Shown here: positions 19,018 to 29,521 of the stretch, piece after piece
Numbering within the stretch: the first letter of the stretch is position 1
Layout: every line of letters begins with the position of its first letter
Origin: Hydrogenophaga sp.
GTDB lineage: Bacteria; Pseudomonadota; Gammaproteobacteria; Burkholderiales; Burkholderiaceae_C
DNA: 64,000 nt
Direction: 5' to 3'
NCBI RefSeq assembly: GCF_018780385.1
Contig: NZ_JADMJO010000035.1
Span: forward strand, 62,001 to 126,000
Notes under the pieces: generated by a model
Seen by the model: the letters and a program-made list of their open reading frames with translations, nothing else
Database searches by the model: none
Told to the model about the DNA's origin: nothing
Made by a program: the position numbers and the translations under genes

Positions 19018-20106
19018 ATGAAAATCGCAGTTCTTCCGGGTGACGGCATCGGCACCGAAATCGTCGCCGAGGCCGTGCGGGTGCTTGAAGCACTCGAGTT
19101 GCCCATCGAAATGGAATCGGCCCTGGTGGGCGGCGCGGCTTATGAAGCACACGGGCATCCGCTGCCCGAAGCCACGCTCAAGCTGGCGATGGACGCCGAC
19201 GCCGTGCTGTTCGGCGCCGTCGGCGACTGGAAGTACGACAAGCTGGACCGCCCGCTGCGCCCGGAGCAGGCCATCCTGGGCCTGCGCAAGCACATGGGTC
19301 TGTTCGCCAACTTCCGCCCCGCCATCTGTTACCCCGAGCTGGTGGGCGCATCCAGCCTCAAGCCCGAGATCATCTCGGGTCTGGACATCCTCATCATCCG
19401 CGAGCTCACCGGCGACATCTATTTCGGCCAGCCACGCGGCCGCCGCACCGCCACCGACGGGCACTTCCCCGGCGCGGAGGAAGCCTTCGACACCATGCGC
19501 TACAGCAAGCCCGAGATCGAGCGCATCGCCCACGTGGCCTTCCAGGCCGCGCGCAAGCGCAACAAGAAGGTGACCAGCGTAGACAAGGCCAACGTGCTGG
19601 AGACCTTCCAGTTCTGGAAGGACGTGGTCACCGAGGTGCACGCCCAGTACCCCGACGTGGAGCTGGAGCACATGTACGTGGACAACGCGGCCATGCAACT
19701 GGTGCGCGCGCCCAAGAAGTTCGACGTGGTCGTCACCGGCAACATGTTCGGCGACATCCTGTCCGACGAGGCCTCCATGCTCACCGGCTCCATCGGCATG
19801 CTGCCCTCGGCCTCGCTGAACACGAAGAACCAGGGCCTGTACGAACCCAGCCACGGCAGCGCGCCGGACATCGCCGGCAAGAACCTGGCCAATCCTCTGG
19901 CTACAATACTGTCCGCTGCCATGATGCTCAAATTCACTTTCAACCAGACCGAAGCCGCCGACCGCATTGAACATGCGGTGAGCAGCGTGCTTGCGTCCGG
20001 CTTGCGCACGACCGACATCTGGTCTGAAGGCACGACCAAGGTGAGCACCCGCGGCATGGGCGATGCCGTCGTGGCCGCCATCACCAAAACCATTACCAAG
20101 GGCTGA
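19018..20106 (+). CDS. leuB: 3-isopropylmalate dehydrogenase
   Basis: Oxidatively decarboxylates 3-isopropylmalate in leucine biosynthesis. The 362-residue product opens with [12 protein letters not shown]. It carries the Mg2+ and substrate residues in [18 protein letters not shown] and the cofactor-binding [25 protein letters not shown] and [13 protein letters not shown]. All signatures point to the NAD-dependent LeuB and not to isocitrate dehydrogenase. It is separated from leuD by the repeat element and may have its own control. Confidence 0.97.
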   Translation: MKIAVLPGDGIGTEIVAEAVRVLEALELPIEMESALVGGAAYEAHGHPLPEATLKLAMDADAVLFGAVGDWKYDKLDRPLRPEQAILGLRKHMGLFANFRPAICYPELVGASSLKPEIISGLDILIIRELTGDIYFGQPRGRRTATDGHFPGAEEAFDTMRYSKPEIERIAHVAFQAARKRNKKVTSVDKANVLETFQFWKDVVTEVHAQYPDVELEHMYVDNAAMQLVRAPKKFDVVVTGNMFGDILSDEASMLTGSIGMLPSASLNTKNQGLYEPSHGSAPDIAGKNLANPLATILSAAMMLKFTFNQTEAADRIEHAVSSVLASGLRTTDIWSEGTTKVSTRGMGDAVVAAITKTITKG

Positions 20107-20187
20107 TCCAGCTCCGGTTCGTCACGCCCCTCCCCGGCACGACGAGCCGGGGCTCAAAAGGTTTTTCAACTTTTAAAGGGCGTTGAC

Positions 20188-21315
20188 ATGAAACTCGTAG
20201 GACTCGTAGGCTGGCGCGGCATGGTCGGTTCCGTGCTGATGGACCGCATGGTCGCGGAAAGCGACTTCGACCTGATCGAACCGCTGTTCTTCTCCACCTC
20301 CAACGCAGGCGGCAAAGCCCCTGCCATGGCGAAGAACGAAACCACGCTGCAGGACGCGCACGACATCGCGGCCCTCAAGCGCTGCGACATCGTCATCACC
20401 GCCCAGGGCGGCGACTACACCAGCGAGGTCTATCCCAAGCTGCGCGCCGCCGGCTGGAACGGCCACTGGATCGATGCCGCGTCCACGCTGCGCATGGACA
20501 AGAGCGCCGTCATCATCCTGGACCCGGTCAACCTGCCCGTGATCCAGAACGCGCTGGCCCACGGCGGCAAGGACTGGATCGGCGGCAACTGCACCGTGAG
20601 CTGCATGCTCATGGGCGTGGGTGCACTGTACAAGGCGGGTCTGGTCGAGTGGATGAGCACGCAGACCTACCAGGCCGCATCGGGCGGCGGTGCACAACAC
20701 ATGCGCGAGCTGCTCACGCAATACGGCACGCTCAACGCCGAAGTGAAGGCCCTGCTGGACGACCCCAAGAGCGCCATTCTGGAGATCGACCGCAAGGTGA
20801 TCGCCAAGCAGCGTTCTCTCAACGGTGCCGAAACCGCCAACTTCGGCGTGCCGCTCGGTGGTTCCCTGATTCCCTGGATCGACAAGGACCTGGGCAACGG
20901 CATGTCCAAGGAAGAGTGGAAAGGCATGGCCGAGACCAACAAGATCCTCGGCATGGGCGAGGGCTTCAGCGCGCCGGCCATTCCGGTGGACGGCTTCTGT
21001 GTGCGCGTGGGCGCCATGCGCTGCCACAGCCAGGCCCTGACCTTCAAGCTCAAGAAGGACGTGCCCGTGGCCGATATTGAAGCCATGATCGCGGCCGACA
21101 ACGCCTGGGTCAAAGTGGTGCCGAACACGCGCGAGGCCACGGTCAAGGACCTGACCCCGGTGGCCGTGACCGGCACGATGACGATTCCGGTCGGTCGCAT
21201 CCGCAAGCTGGCCATGGGCCCCGAATACCTGGGCGCATTCACCATTGGTGACCAGTTGCTGTGGGGCGCAGCGGAGCCGCTGCGGCGCATGTTGCGAATC
21301 CTGCTGGACGCCTGA
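20188..21315 (+). CDS. asd: Aspartate-semialdehyde dehydrogenase
   Basis: Reduces aspartyl phosphate to the semialdehyde feeding lysine, methionine, threonine and diaminopimelate synthesis. At 375 residues it is the Gram-negative type. The NADP-binding GWRGMVG is at 8-14, the catalytic Cys135 in GGNCTVSCM matches E. coli Cys135, and the active-site His280 lies in MRCHSQALT. An imperfect GC hairpin (CCCCGGC/GCCGGGG, 20136-20156) upstream of a T-rich stretch may weakly terminate leuB transcription before it. Confidence 0.97.
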   Translation: MKLVGLVGWRGMVGSVLMDRMVAESDFDLIEPLFFSTSNAGGKAPAMAKNETTLQDAHDIAALKRCDIVITAQGGDYTSEVYPKLRAAGWNGHWIDAASTLRMDKSAVIILDPVNLPVIQNALAHGGKDWIGGNCTVSCMLMGVGALYKAGLVEWMSTQTYQAASGGGAQHMRELLTQYGTLNAEVKALLDDPKSAILEIDRKVIAKQRSLNGAETANFGVPLGGSLIPWIDKDLGNGMSKEEWKGMAETNKILGMGEGFSAPAIPVDGFCVRVGAMRCHSQALTFKLKKDVPVADIEAMIAADNAWVKVVPNTREATVKDLTPVAVTGTMTIPVGRIRKLAMGPEYLGAFTIGDQLLWGAAEPLRRMLRILLDA

Positions 21316-21497
21316 ACGCCCGCTGGGTCGGGCGCAGGGGTGGCGCGGCATGGAAATGGTGCGTTGCAAGTCAGCAACGCAAATTCGAGGACCAAACACG
21401 ACAAACGGTGGGCTGGGAAACTCAAGCGGATTCTCAGCTTGTCACCGTAATCCGTTGATGTTAAGGTCAAAATTAGGTTTTTTCCTTCGAGGTCCAA

Positions 21498-24242
21498 GTG
21501 CCATTCAAACCCCGCCCTACCCCATTTCAATCGGCGCGCCAGGTGCGACAAATCACCGGGTTTGGTGGCTTGCAAGCAATCGCCGCGGCCGCCTTGCTGT
21601 GTGCCTCGCTCACGCACCATGGTGCTGCTCAAGCGCTGGCGTTGGGTCGTGTGGTTGTGCAATCTGCGCTCGGCGAACCCCTGAGAGCGGAGATCGACGT
21701 TCCAGACATCAACGCTGAAGAGGCGGCCAGCCTTCGGGTGGGACTGGCATCTGCCGAAACGTTCCGGGGCTCCGGAATGGAGATGAACGCGGCATTGGCC
21801 GGGCTGCAGATTTCGCTGCAAAAGCGAGCGGATGGTCGGTCATTCCTTCGACTGACCAGTCCCCGCCCGGTGAACGAGCCTTTCGTGGACTTGATCGTGG
21901 AGGCCAATTGGGCATCCGGTCGCATCGTTCGCGACTACACCCTCCTTTTTGATCCACCCAACCTGCGCCCCGCGCCTCGGCCCGCTCCTGTTGCACCCGG
22001 CGTGAGTTCACCGCCAGCGTCCACCCGTGCCCAGCCAGTGCTGCCCAGCACGCCACTGCCGCCGCCGGTGGCGCAAGCCACCCCGGCACCTTCGGTGAGC
22101 CGCCCAGCAGCTCCTGAGCAGGCGGCACCTGCACAGCCCCCACGCGCAACCCCAAGCCCGGCCCCCACCGGGTCCGCCGGTGGCGGACAAGTGCGTGTCC
22201 AGGCAGGAGACACCGCCGGCCGCATTGCAGCAGCCAACAAACCAGCCAACGTGTCGTTGGACCAGATGCTCGTTGCCATGCTTCGTTCCAGCCCGAACGC
22301 TTTCATCGGTGGCAACGTCAACCGGATCAAGGCCGGCGCAGTGGTCGATCTCCCGACGGCCGACCAGGCGGGGGCCGTCAACGCTGGTGAGGCCCGGCAA
22401 ACAATCGCAGCCCAAAGTCGCGATTTCAACGATTTCCGCCGGCGTCTGGCCGGTGCTGCACCGGAGGCTGAGGTTGGCGTTGCGGACCGCCAAGCGGCCG
22501 GACGCGTGCAGACTGAAGTTAAAGACGCGGCCCCTGCGGCACCCGCTGCGGACAAGCTCACGCTGTCCAAAGGCGCGACACCCGCGCAAACTGCCAGCGA
22601 AGAACAGATCGCCAAGGATCGCCAGGCCAAGGAAGCATCGACCCGCGTGGCCGAGCTCTCGCGCAACATCGAAGAACTGTCCAAACTCGGCACGCCCGCA
22701 CCTGGAGCCACGGCGCCTGCAGCCACCGCTCCTGCTGCGACGCCGGCCGCACCGGCAACACCTGCCACGCCGGCGGCCAGCCCCGCACCAGCAGTGACCG
22801 CCGCAACGCCAACGCCCGACACCGCCACGCCGGCAGCGTCGCCAGCTGCGCCGCCAGTGGCTGCGGATGCACCGGCTCCGGCCCCAACTCCGACGCCAAC
22901 CCCCCAGGCACCTCCACCAGCACCCGTGCCGCTGCCAGACGAGCCTTCGTTCATTGACCAGCTGCGGGACAACCCCTTGGTGCTGCCGCTGGCTGGCGGC
23001 CTGTTGGCCCTGCTGGCCGGCTTCGGCATCTACCGCATGCGTCAGCGCAAAGGTGGCTCCAGTGTCGACAGCTCGTTCCTGGAAAGCCGGTTGCAACCCG
23101 ACTCGTTCTTCGGTTCCAGCGGTGGGCAGCGCATCGACACGGCAGAGTCCGTCGCCTCCGGATCTTCAATGGTGTATTCACCCAGCCAGCTCGATGCGGC
23201 AGGCGATGTGGATCCCGTGGCAGAGGCGGACGTGTACCTCGCCTACGGACGCGATCTGCAGGCCGAGGAAATTCTCAAAGAAGCGATGCGCAGCACGCCG
23301 ACCCGCGTGGCCATTCACAACAAGCTGCTGGAGATCTATGCCAAGCGGCGCGACGCCAGGGCCTTCGAAGTGGTGGCCACCGAAGCGTTTGGCCTGACAC
23401 AAGGCCAGGGCCCCGAGTGGGATCGCGCGTGCGAACTGGGCAAAGAACTGGATCCGAGCAACCCCCTGTACCAGCCGGGAGGCAAACCCCTCACCAAGTC
23501 TGGCGCCGTGGAAAGCTTTGTGGGTGCGGGTGCCAATACCATGCCGTTCGCAAGCAGCACGATGTCAGACTCTTCAGGTGCTCAAGCCGCAGGCACGAGC
23601 GACCTCGATCTCGATCTGGATTTCTCGCTGGACGAGCCCCAACCGGAAGAACACATCGACGCAACCCCGGCCAGCATGGCGCGCGATGCTGCCATGTCGG
23701 ACATGGGAGACCTGCAGGCCACGGAAGCATTGACCAGCAAAGCGGCTGAGGCGTCGGGCCCTTCGTCCATGTCGATGGACTTCGACCTCGACTTTCCGTC
23801 ACAGCCCGATCACTTGCAAACGACGGCATTCAACGCAACCCCGGCACCCGGAGATGCCTCCCCTGCCATGCAGGCTGCTCAGAACGCGCCTACTTTCGAC
23901 CTGAGCGAGGAAGCACCGGATTTCGGTCTCGACATGGATTTTCCCGACGAAGCGACCTCTCCAGCGCCCACCACGAAGGCAGCCGTGGGCGGCTCGCCCG
24001 AGTTGATGACGTTTGATCTGAACGACCTCAATCTCGATCTGGACTCGCCGGCCGAGGACACCCATGCGTCCAACGATGTGTCGGGCCAGGAGAACCCCCT
24101 GGAAACCAAGCTCTCCTTGGCCGAGGAATTCCGCGCAATTGGTGACTTCGAAGGTGCACGATCGCTGGCCGAAGAAGTGCTTGCGGAAGCGTCTGGTTCG
24201 CTCAAGAACAAGGCAGGCACCTTCCTGGCCGATCTGGCTTGA
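21498..24242 (+). CDS. fimV: FimV-type polar hub / pilus assembly protein
   Basis: A 914-residue inner-membrane protein of the FimV/HubP family, which organises the cell pole and supports type IV pilus function. A GTG start and a hydrophobic signal (about 24-45) precede the periplasmic FimV N-terminal domain (LGRVVVQSALGEPLRAEIDV). A LysM-like peptidoglycan-binding module lies at about 230-290, then a long Ala/Pro/Thr-rich linker, one transmembrane segment at about 492-512, and an acidic cytoplasmic region rich in DLDLDLDF-type motifs. The FimV C-terminal domain is at about 862-914 (KLSLAEEFRAIGDFEGARSL). It follows asd after 182 non-coding bases. Confidence 0.93.
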   Translation: MPFKPRPTPFQSARQVRQITGFGGLQAIAAAALLCASLTHHGAAQALALGRVVVQSALGEPLRAEIDVPDINAEEAASLRVGLASAETFRGSGMEMNAALAGLQISLQKRADGRSFLRLTSPRPVNEPFVDLIVEANWASGRIVRDYTLLFDPPNLRPAPRPAPVAPGVSSPPASTRAQPVLPSTPLPPPVAQATPAPSVSRPAAPEQAAPAQPPRATPSPAPTGSAGGGQVRVQAGDTAGRIAAANKPANVSLDQMLVAMLRSSPNAFIGGNVNRIKAGAVVDLPTADQAGAVNAGEARQTIAAQSRDFNDFRRRLAGAAPEAEVGVADRQAAGRVQTEVKDAAPAAPAADKLTLSKGATPAQTASEEQIAKDRQAKEASTRVAELSRNIEELSKLGTPAPGATAPAATAPAATPAAPATPATPAASPAPAVTAATPTPDTATPAASPAAPPVAADAPAPAPTPTPTPQAPPPAPVPLPDEPSFIDQLRDNPLVLPLAGGLLALLAGFGIYRMRQRKGGSSVDSSFLESRLQPDSFFGSSGGQRIDTAESVASGSSMVYSPSQLDAAGDVDPVAEADVYLAYGRDLQAEEILKEAMRSTPTRVAIHNKLLEIYAKRRDARAFEVVATEAFGLTQGQGPEWDRACELGKELDPSNPLYQPGGKPLTKSGAVESFVGAGANTMPFASSTMSDSSGAQAAGTSDLDLDLDFSLDEPQPEEHIDATPASMARDAAMSDMGDLQATEALTSKAAEASGPSSMSMDFDLDFPSQPDHLQTTAFNATPAPGDASPAMQAAQNAPTFDLSEEAPDFGLDMDFPDEATSPAPTTKAAVGGSPELMTFDLNDLNLDLDSPAEDTHASNDVSGQENPLETKLSLAEEFRAIGDFEGARSLAEEVLAEASGSLKNKAGTFLADLA
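22690..22935 (+). repeat. Ala/Pro/Thr low-complexity tract in fimV
   Basis: The DNA is a GC-rich run of short GCC/CCG/ACG-type units encoding repeated TPAAP, ATPAA and PAP blocks. It forms the flexible periplasmic linker just before the membrane segment of FimV. Such tracts change length easily by slippage. Confidence 0.7.
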
Positions 24243-24301
24243 GCCACTCGGCCAGCGACGAACCAAACCCTTCGAGCCAGCAACAGACCTCGCAGAATCC
24301 C

Positions 24302-25099
24302 GTGCCTGACGTGACTCGCATCGCCTTGGGTGTGAGCTACAACGGCCGGGCTTACGAAGGCTGGCAGAGTCAGCTGGGGGGTCAAACCGTGCAGGACAAA
24401 CTGGAGCAGGCCCTCACCCGCTTCGGGGCCGTTGACCCCATCAAGACCCTGTGTGCTGGTCGCACCGACTCTGGCGTGCACGGTCTCATGCAGGTGGTGC
24501 ACTTCGACACCCCGCTGGATCGCGACGAAAACGCTTGGGTACGGGGCACCAACAGCTTCTTGCCCCCCGACATCGCGATCCAGTGGGCGCGTCACGTCGA
24601 CAGCAGCTTTCACGCTCGCGGCAGCGCTCGCTCGCGTCGCTATGCGTACGTGCTGCTCGAATCCCCCGTGCGTCCCAGCGTGGACGCCGGCCAAGTGGGC
24701 TGGGTGTTTCGCCCGTTGGCTCTGGAGCCGATGGTGCAAGCGGCGCAGGCGCTGGTGGGCGAACACGATTTCTCCTCCTTCCGTGCCGCCCAGTGCCAGG
24801 CCCATTCGCCGGTCAAGCACCTGATGCGCGCCGAGGTCACGCGTCGCGGCGCCTACTGGCGCTTCGAGTTCGAGGCGTCGGCTTTCCTGCACCACATGAT
24901 CCGCAACATCATGGGCTGCCTGATCACTATTGGCATCGGAAGCCGTCCTCCCGAGTGGATGACCGAGGTCCTGCTCGCTCGCAGCCGTGATGTGGCCGCC
25001 CCCACCTTTTCCCCTGACGGCCTGTATTTCCTCGGACCGGTCTACGATCCAGCATGGGGCTTGCCACAGCGCACGCCCACCTTCGACTGGTTGCCATGA
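24302..25099 (+). CDS. truA: tRNA pseudouridine(38-40) synthase
   Basis: Makes pseudouridine at positions 38-40 of the tRNA anticodon arm. The 265-residue product from GTG 24302 contains the family core LGVSYNGRAYEGWQ, the catalytic Asp56 in CAGRTDSGVHG, RSRRYAYVLLES, and the C-terminal FLHHMIRNIMGCLITIG. The frame can also be read from a TTG at 24239, overlapping the fimV stop, but the extra 21 residues look non-conserved. Its stop overlaps the trpF start in an ATGA junction. In many proteobacteria truA lies between fimV and trpF. Confidence 0.93.
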   Translation: MPDVTRIALGVSYNGRAYEGWQSQLGGQTVQDKLEQALTRFGAVDPIKTLCAGRTDSGVHGLMQVVHFDTPLDRDENAWVRGTNSFLPPDIAIQWARHVDSSFHARGSARSRRYAYVLLESPVRPSVDAGQVGWVFRPLALEPMVQAAQALVGEHDFSSFRAAQCQAHSPVKHLMRAEVTRRGAYWRFEFEASAFLHHMIRNIMGCLITIGIGSRPPEWMTEVLLARSRDVAAPTFSPDGLYFLGPVYDPAWGLPQRTPTFDWLP

Positions 25100-25773
25100 A
25101 CGCTCACCGCACCCGCATCAAGATTTGCGGCCTCACGCGCGAGGTCGATGTGGACGCGGCCGCCCGTGCCGGCGCCGATGCCGTGGGCTTCGTGCTGTAC
25201 GACAAGAGCCCGCGCCACATCACGCCCGAGCGCGCCGGCGAACTGGCCCGGCGCCTGCCGCCCTTCGTCACGCCGGTGCTGCTGTTCGTCAACGCCAGCC
25301 CCGAGCACATCCAACGGGCGTGTGCTGAAGTTCCCAACGCCTTGCTGCAATTCCACGGTGACGAGTCGCCCGACGACTGCCTGGCAGCAGGCCGGCCCTT
25401 CATGCGCGCGGCACGCATACCCGCAGGACCCGCCGGGCATGGCTTCGATCTCCTAAAATACGCCTCTGACTTCTCGGCAGCCCAGGCCCTCCTGCTCGAC
25501 GCTCATGTCGAAGGCTACGGCGGCGGAGGTCAATCCTTCGACTGGACGGCATTTCCTTGGTCACACCCGCTTCTAAACGCCAGCTCTCGCCTCGTTTTGT
25601 CTGGTGGACTCACGCCTGCAAACGTGACCGATGGCATCACGTGCGTGCGGCCCTGGGCCGTTGATGTGAGTTCCGGCGTCGAGGTGTCCAAGGGCATCAA
25701 AAGCCCGGACCTCATGAACGCCTTCATCGCTGCCGTTCGCGCAGCCGATGAACACCTTTCCCGCCTGCCCTGA
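25096..25773 (+). CDS. trpF: Phosphoribosylanthranilate isomerase
   Basis: Converts N-(5-phosphoribosyl)anthranilate to CdRP in tryptophan synthesis. A 225-residue TIM barrel with the general base Cys11 in IKICGLTR, the general acid Asp134 in [12 protein letters not shown], and the phosphate-binding [10 protein letters not shown] and VDVSSGVE. The ATG at 25096 overlaps the truA stop. The next gene is trpB, so truA-trpF-trpB-trpA-accD lie in a row. An internal TAAAAT at about 25455 may be a promoter element, but this is weak. Confidence 0.96.
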   Translation: MNAHRTRIKICGLTREVDVDAAARAGADAVGFVLYDKSPRHITPERAGELARRLPPFVTPVLLFVNASPEHIQRACAEVPNALLQFHGDESPDDCLAAGRPFMRAARIPAGPAGHGFDLLKYASDFSAAQALLLDAHVEGYGGGGQSFDWTAFPWSHPLLNASSRLVLSGGLTPANVTDGITCVRPWAVDVSSGVEVSKGIKSPDLMNAFIAAVRAADEHLSRLP

Positions 25774-25816
25774 TCGTCCCCGATCTTGGGTTGGGCAGCC
25801 GAACCGAGATCACTCC

Positions 25817-27100
25817 ATGCAGACTTACCAACAACCCGACGCCCGCGGCCACTTCGGCATTTACGGCGGCAGCTTCGTGAGCGAAACGCTCACCCACGCG
25901 ATCAACGAACTCAAGGCTGCGTACGCGAAGTACCAGCACGATCCCGAGTTCCTCGCTGAATTCAGGAGCGAGCTCGCGCATTTCGTGGGCCGGCCCAGCC
26001 CGGTCTACCACGCCGCGCGCATGAGCCGTGAAGCGGGCGGCGCGCAGATCTTCCTGAAACGCGAAGACCTCAACCACACCGGCGCACACAAGATCAACAA
26101 CACCATCGGCCAAGCCATGCTGGCCAGGCGCATGGGCAAGCCGCGCATCATTGCCGAGACGGGCGCCGGCCAGCACGGTGTGGCCACCGCCACCATCTGC
26201 GCGCGCTACGGCCTGGAATGCGTGGTTTACATGGGCAGCGAAGACGTCAAGCGACAGAGCCCCAACGTCTACCGGATGAAGCTGCTGGGTGCGACCGTTG
26301 TGCCGGTCGATTCCGGCAGCCGCACGCTGAAAGACGCGCTCAACGAGGCCATGCGCGACTGGGTGGCCAACGTGGACAACACCTTCTACATCATCGGCAC
26401 CGTGGCGGGCCCGCACCCGTACCCGATGATGGTGCGCGACTTCCAGAGCGTGATCGGCGAGGAATGCCTGGTGCAGATGCCCGAGATGCTGGCCGACGCC
26501 GGCTGCAAGAACGAGCAGCCCGACGCGGTGATCGCCTGCGTGGGTGGTGGCAGTAACGCCATGGGCATCTTCTACCCCTACATTGAGCACGAGAAAACGC
26601 GCCTGATCGGTGTGGAAGCCGCCGGCGAAGGCATGGAGAGCGGAAAACACTCGGCCTCGTTGCAAAAGGGCAGCCCGGGCGTGCTGCACGGCAACCGCAC
26701 CTATGTGCTGCAGGACGACAACGGTCAGGTGACCGAAACGCACAGCGTGAGCGCCGGTCTGGACTATCCCGGTGTCGGACCGGAGCATGCGTTCCTCAAG
26801 GACATCGGCCGCGCCGAGTACGTGGGCATCACCGATGCCGAGGCGTTGGAAGCGTTCCATTACCTGTGCCGCACCGAAGGCATCATCCCCGCGCTTGAGT
26901 CGAGCCATGCCGTGGCCTACGCCATGAAGTTGGCCAAGACCATGAAGCCCGACCAGTCGATCCTGGTCAACCTCTCGGGCCGGGGCGACAAGGACATCGG
27001 CACCGTGGCCGACCTGTCCAGCGCCGATTTTTATTGTCGACCGAGCTGCCGCGGGCAGTCGGTCAAAGGCAGCGTTGCCACCATCGAGGTGAAAAAATGA
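25817..27100 (+). CDS. trpB: Tryptophan synthase beta chain
   Basis: Joins indole and serine into tryptophan using PLP. The 427-residue product has a roughly 25-residue N-terminal lead, the PLP-linking Lys92 ([10 protein letters not shown]), the catalytic Glu114 (AETGAGQHG), the cofactor-phosphate loop [10 protein letters not shown], and LEPSHA-like [11 protein letters not shown] near the end. The chosen ATG at 25817 begins [14 protein letters not shown]; the open frame extends 23 codons upstream into trpF. It shares an ATGA overlap with trpA, as expected for subunits made in equal amounts. Confidence 0.97.
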   Translation: MQTYQQPDARGHFGIYGGSFVSETLTHAINELKAAYAKYQHDPEFLAEFRSELAHFVGRPSPVYHAARMSREAGGAQIFLKREDLNHTGAHKINNTIGQAMLARRMGKPRIIAETGAGQHGVATATICARYGLECVVYMGSEDVKRQSPNVYRMKLLGATVVPVDSGSRTLKDALNEAMRDWVANVDNTFYIIGTVAGPHPYPMMVRDFQSVIGEECLVQMPEMLADAGCKNEQPDAVIACVGGGSNAMGIFYPYIEHEKTRLIGVEAAGEGMESGKHSASLQKGSPGVLHGNRTYVLQDDNGQVTETHSVSAGLDYPGVGPEHAFLKDIGRAEYVGITDAEALEAFHYLCRTEGIIPALESSHAVAYAMKLAKTMKPDQSILVNLSGRGDKDIGTVADLSSADFYCRPSCRGQSVKGSVATIEVKK

Positions 27101-27906
27101 GCCGTATCGATGCGACCTTTGCCGCGCTGAAGAAGCAGGACCGCAAGGCCCTGATCCCCTTCGTCACCGCCGGTTTCCCTTACGCCGACATCACGCCCGA
27201 CCTGATGCACGGCATGGCCGAGGCCGGTGCCGACGTGATCGAACTCGGCGTGCCGTTCTCCGACCCCTCGGCCGATGGCCCGGTAATTCAGAAGGCAGGT
27301 GATCGCGCGCTGGCGGCCGGCATTGGCCTGACCCAGGTCATTGCCATGGTGCGCACCTTCCGCGAGCGCAACGACACCACGCCCGTGGTGCTCATGGGCT
27401 ACGCCAACCCAGTCGAGCGCTATGACCAGAAGCACGGCGCGGGCGCCTTCGTGCGCGACGCATCGGCCGCCGGTGTGGACGGTGTGCTGATCGTCGACTA
27501 CCCGCCCGAGGAGTGCGAAGACTTTGCCGCCTCGCTGCGCGAACACGGCATGGACCTGATCTTCCTGCTCGCTCCCACCTCCACCGACGAGCGCATGGCG
27601 CAGGTGGCGCGTGTGGCCACTGGTTATGTGTACTACGTGTCGCTCAAGGGCGTCACTGGTGCCGGCACGCTCGATGTGGGTCAGGTCGAGGCCATGTTGC
27701 CGCGCATCCGCTCGCATGTGAGCGTGCCCGTGGGCGTGGGCTTCGGCATCCGGGACGCGGAAACTGCGCGCGCCATCAGCCGTGCGGCCGATGCCGTGGT
27801 GATCGGCAGCAAGATCATCCAGTTGATCGACAACGAACCGCACGAAAAAGTGGTGGCCGTGGCGTCCAACTTCATTCGCACGATCCGCAAGGCACTCGAC
27901 GCATAA
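27097..27906 (+). CDS. trpA: Tryptophan synthase alpha chain
   Basis: Cleaves indole-3-glycerol phosphate to indole and glyceraldehyde 3-phosphate and passes indole to TrpB. The 269-residue TIM barrel has catalytic Glu49 ([17 protein letters not shown]) and Asp60 at the standard numbering. The phosphate loops are the [12 protein letters not shown] region and the VGFGIRD region. It begins inside the trpB stop and lies 44 bases upstream of accD. Confidence 0.97.
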   Translation: MSRIDATFAALKKQDRKALIPFVTAGFPYADITPDLMHGMAEAGADVIELGVPFSDPSADGPVIQKAGDRALAAGIGLTQVIAMVRTFRERNDTTPVVLMGYANPVERYDQKHGAGAFVRDASAAGVDGVLIVDYPPEECEDFAASLREHGMDLIFLLAPTSTDERMAQVARVATGYVYYVSLKGVTGAGTLDVGQVEAMLPRIRSHVSVPVGVGFGIRDAETARAISRAADAVVIGSKIIQLIDNEPHEKVVAVASNFIRTIRKALDA

Positions 27907-27950
27907 TTCCGGGTGGCGTCCTTGGGGCGCCACCGCATGGAGAAAACCAC

Positions 27951-28829
27951 ATGTCCTGGCTCGAAAAACTGCTGCCCCCCAAGATCACCCCCACCGACCC
28001 GACCGAGCGCCGCAGCGTGCCCGAGGGCTTGTGGATCAAGTGCCCCAGCTGCGAGGCCGTGCTCTACAAGAACGATCTGGAGAAGAACCAGAACGTCTGC
28101 CCGCACTGCACCCACCACCACCGGATTGGCGCGCGCGCGCGGCTCAACGCGTTTCTGGATGCCGAAGGCCGCTACGAACTCGCCCAGGAAGTGCTGCCCG
28201 TCGACGCCCTCAAGTTCAAGGACAGCCGCAAGTACCCCGAGCGCCTGAAAGACGCACTCGAGACCACCGGAGAGACCGATGCGCTGATCGTCATGGGCGG
28301 CGCGGTGCACGGCATCAGCCTGGTGGTGGCGTGCTTTGAATTCGACTTCATGGGCGGCTCCATGGGTTCGGTGGTCGGCGAGCGCTTCGTGCGTGGCGTC
28401 GAAGAAGCCATTGCGCAAAAAGTGCCGTTCGTGTGTTTCACTGCCACCGGTGGCGCGCGCATGCAGGAGGGCCTGCTCTCTCTCATGCAGATGGCCAAGA
28501 CCAACGCCTCCCTCACGCGTCTGGCCAAGAAGGGCCTGCCCTACATCAGCGTGCTCACCGACCCGACCATGGGCGGCGTGAGCGCGGGCTTCGCCTTCCT
28601 GGGCGACGTGGTGATCGCCGAGCCCAAGGCGCTGATCGGCTTTGCCGGCCCTCGCGTGATCGAAAACACCGTGCGGGTGAAGCTGCCCGAAGGCTTCCAG
28701 CGCGCCGAGTTCCTGCAGACCAAAGGCGCGGTCGATTTCATCTCCGACCGGCGCGAGCTGCGAGCCACCATCGCCAACACTTTGGCCATGCTGCAGCGCC
28801 AGAGCGCCGACGCGGTGGTCAACGATTGA
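27951..28829 (+). CDS. accD: Acetyl-CoA carboxylase carboxyltransferase subunit beta
   Basis: One half of the carboxyltransferase that makes malonyl-CoA for fatty acid synthesis. The 292-residue product has the N-terminal zinc ribbon Cys31, Cys34, Cys50 and Cys53 (KCPSC and VCPHC), then the crotonase-like carboxyltransferase fold with [20 protein letters not shown] and [20 protein letters not shown] lies about 8 bases before the ATG at 27951. It follows trpA in a trp-accD arrangement seen widely in proteobacteria. Confidence 0.97.
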   Translation: MSWLEKLLPPKITPTDPTERRSVPEGLWIKCPSCEAVLYKNDLEKNQNVCPHCTHHHRIGARARLNAFLDAEGRYELAQEVLPVDALKFKDSRKYPERLKDALETTGETDALIVMGGAVHGISLVVACFEFDFMGGSMGSVVGERFVRGVEEAIAQKVPFVCFTATGGARMQEGLLSLMQMAKTNASLTRLAKKGLPYISVLTDPTMGGVSAGFAFLGDVVIAEPKALIGFAGPRVIENTVRVKLPEGFQRAEFLQTKGAVDFISDRRELRATIANTLAMLQRQSADAVVND

Positions 28830-29506
28830 GTTCCGAGCCCGCGGCCGGGGCGCTCACGCTGTCTCAGCTTCCCCTGTTTCCGCTGCAGACCGTCCTGTTT
28901 CCTGGCGGGTGGTTGCCGCTTCGCATCTTCGAGGTTCGTTACCTCGACATGATCGGCCGCTGCCACAAGGCGGGTGCGCCGTTTGGTGTGGTCTGCCTGA
29001 GCGAAGGCAGCGAGGTGCGCCGGGTCAATCCCTCGGCAGCACCCACCGGTGACAGCTTCGCCAAGGAAGTGTTTCACGGGGTGGGCACGCTGGCCCACAT
29101 CGAAAGTCTGGACCGCCCTCAGCCCGGGCTCATGGTGATCAAGTGCCGCGGCCTGCAGCGTTTCCACATCAACCGCCGCAGCCAGCTGCCGCATGGCCTG
29201 TGGGTGGCCGACGTGACGCTGGACGAGCCGGAGTCGATCGTGGCCGTGCCGTCCGACCTGGCGAACACCCGCGATGCGCTGAAGCGCCTGCTGCACAACC
29301 TGCAGGAGCGCGACCCCGAGAGCCTGGACCAGTTGCCACTGCAACCGCCTTACCACTGGGACGACAGCGGCTGGGTGGCCAACCGTTGGGCCGAGTTGCT
29401 GCCGACACCGGCCGAACTCAAGCAGCGCTTGATGGCGCTGGACAACCCGCTGCTGCGTCTGGAACTGGTATCGGACCTGCTGGACAAGCTGGGTCTGGAG
29501 AACTGA
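28826..29506 (+). CDS. LON substrate-binding-domain protein (no ATPase or protease domain)
   Basis: A 226-residue protein matching only the N-terminal substrate-recognition domain of Lon peptidases: [42 protein letters not shown], then a helical tail. It lacks a Walker motif and the catalytic Ser-Lys region, and at this length it is not a broken lon gene but the stand-alone type found in many bacteria. The most plausible start is a TTG at 28826 that overlaps the accD stop (TTGA); no ATG fits before the conserved core. The molecular role is unknown. It converges on nagZ with 15 bases between. Confidence 0.85.
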   Translation: MSSEPAAGALTLSQLPLFPLQTVLFPGGWLPLRIFEVRYLDMIGRCHKAGAPFGVVCLSEGSEVRRVNPSAAPTGDSFAKEVFHGVGTLAHIESLDRPQPGLMVIKCRGLQRFHINRRSQLPHGLWVADVTLDEPESIVAVPSDLANTRDALKRLLHNLQERDPESLDQLPLQPPYHWDDSGWVANRWAELLPTPAELKQRLMALDNPLLRLELVSDLLDKLGLEN

Positions 29507-29521
29507 TCCCCGCGCCCTGCC

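Noticed and set aside
22690..22935. CRISPR or tandem-repeat array in fimV
   Set aside because: Units are irregular, fully in frame and encode an Ala/Pro/Thr linker; no regular spacers exist here or elsewhere in the window.
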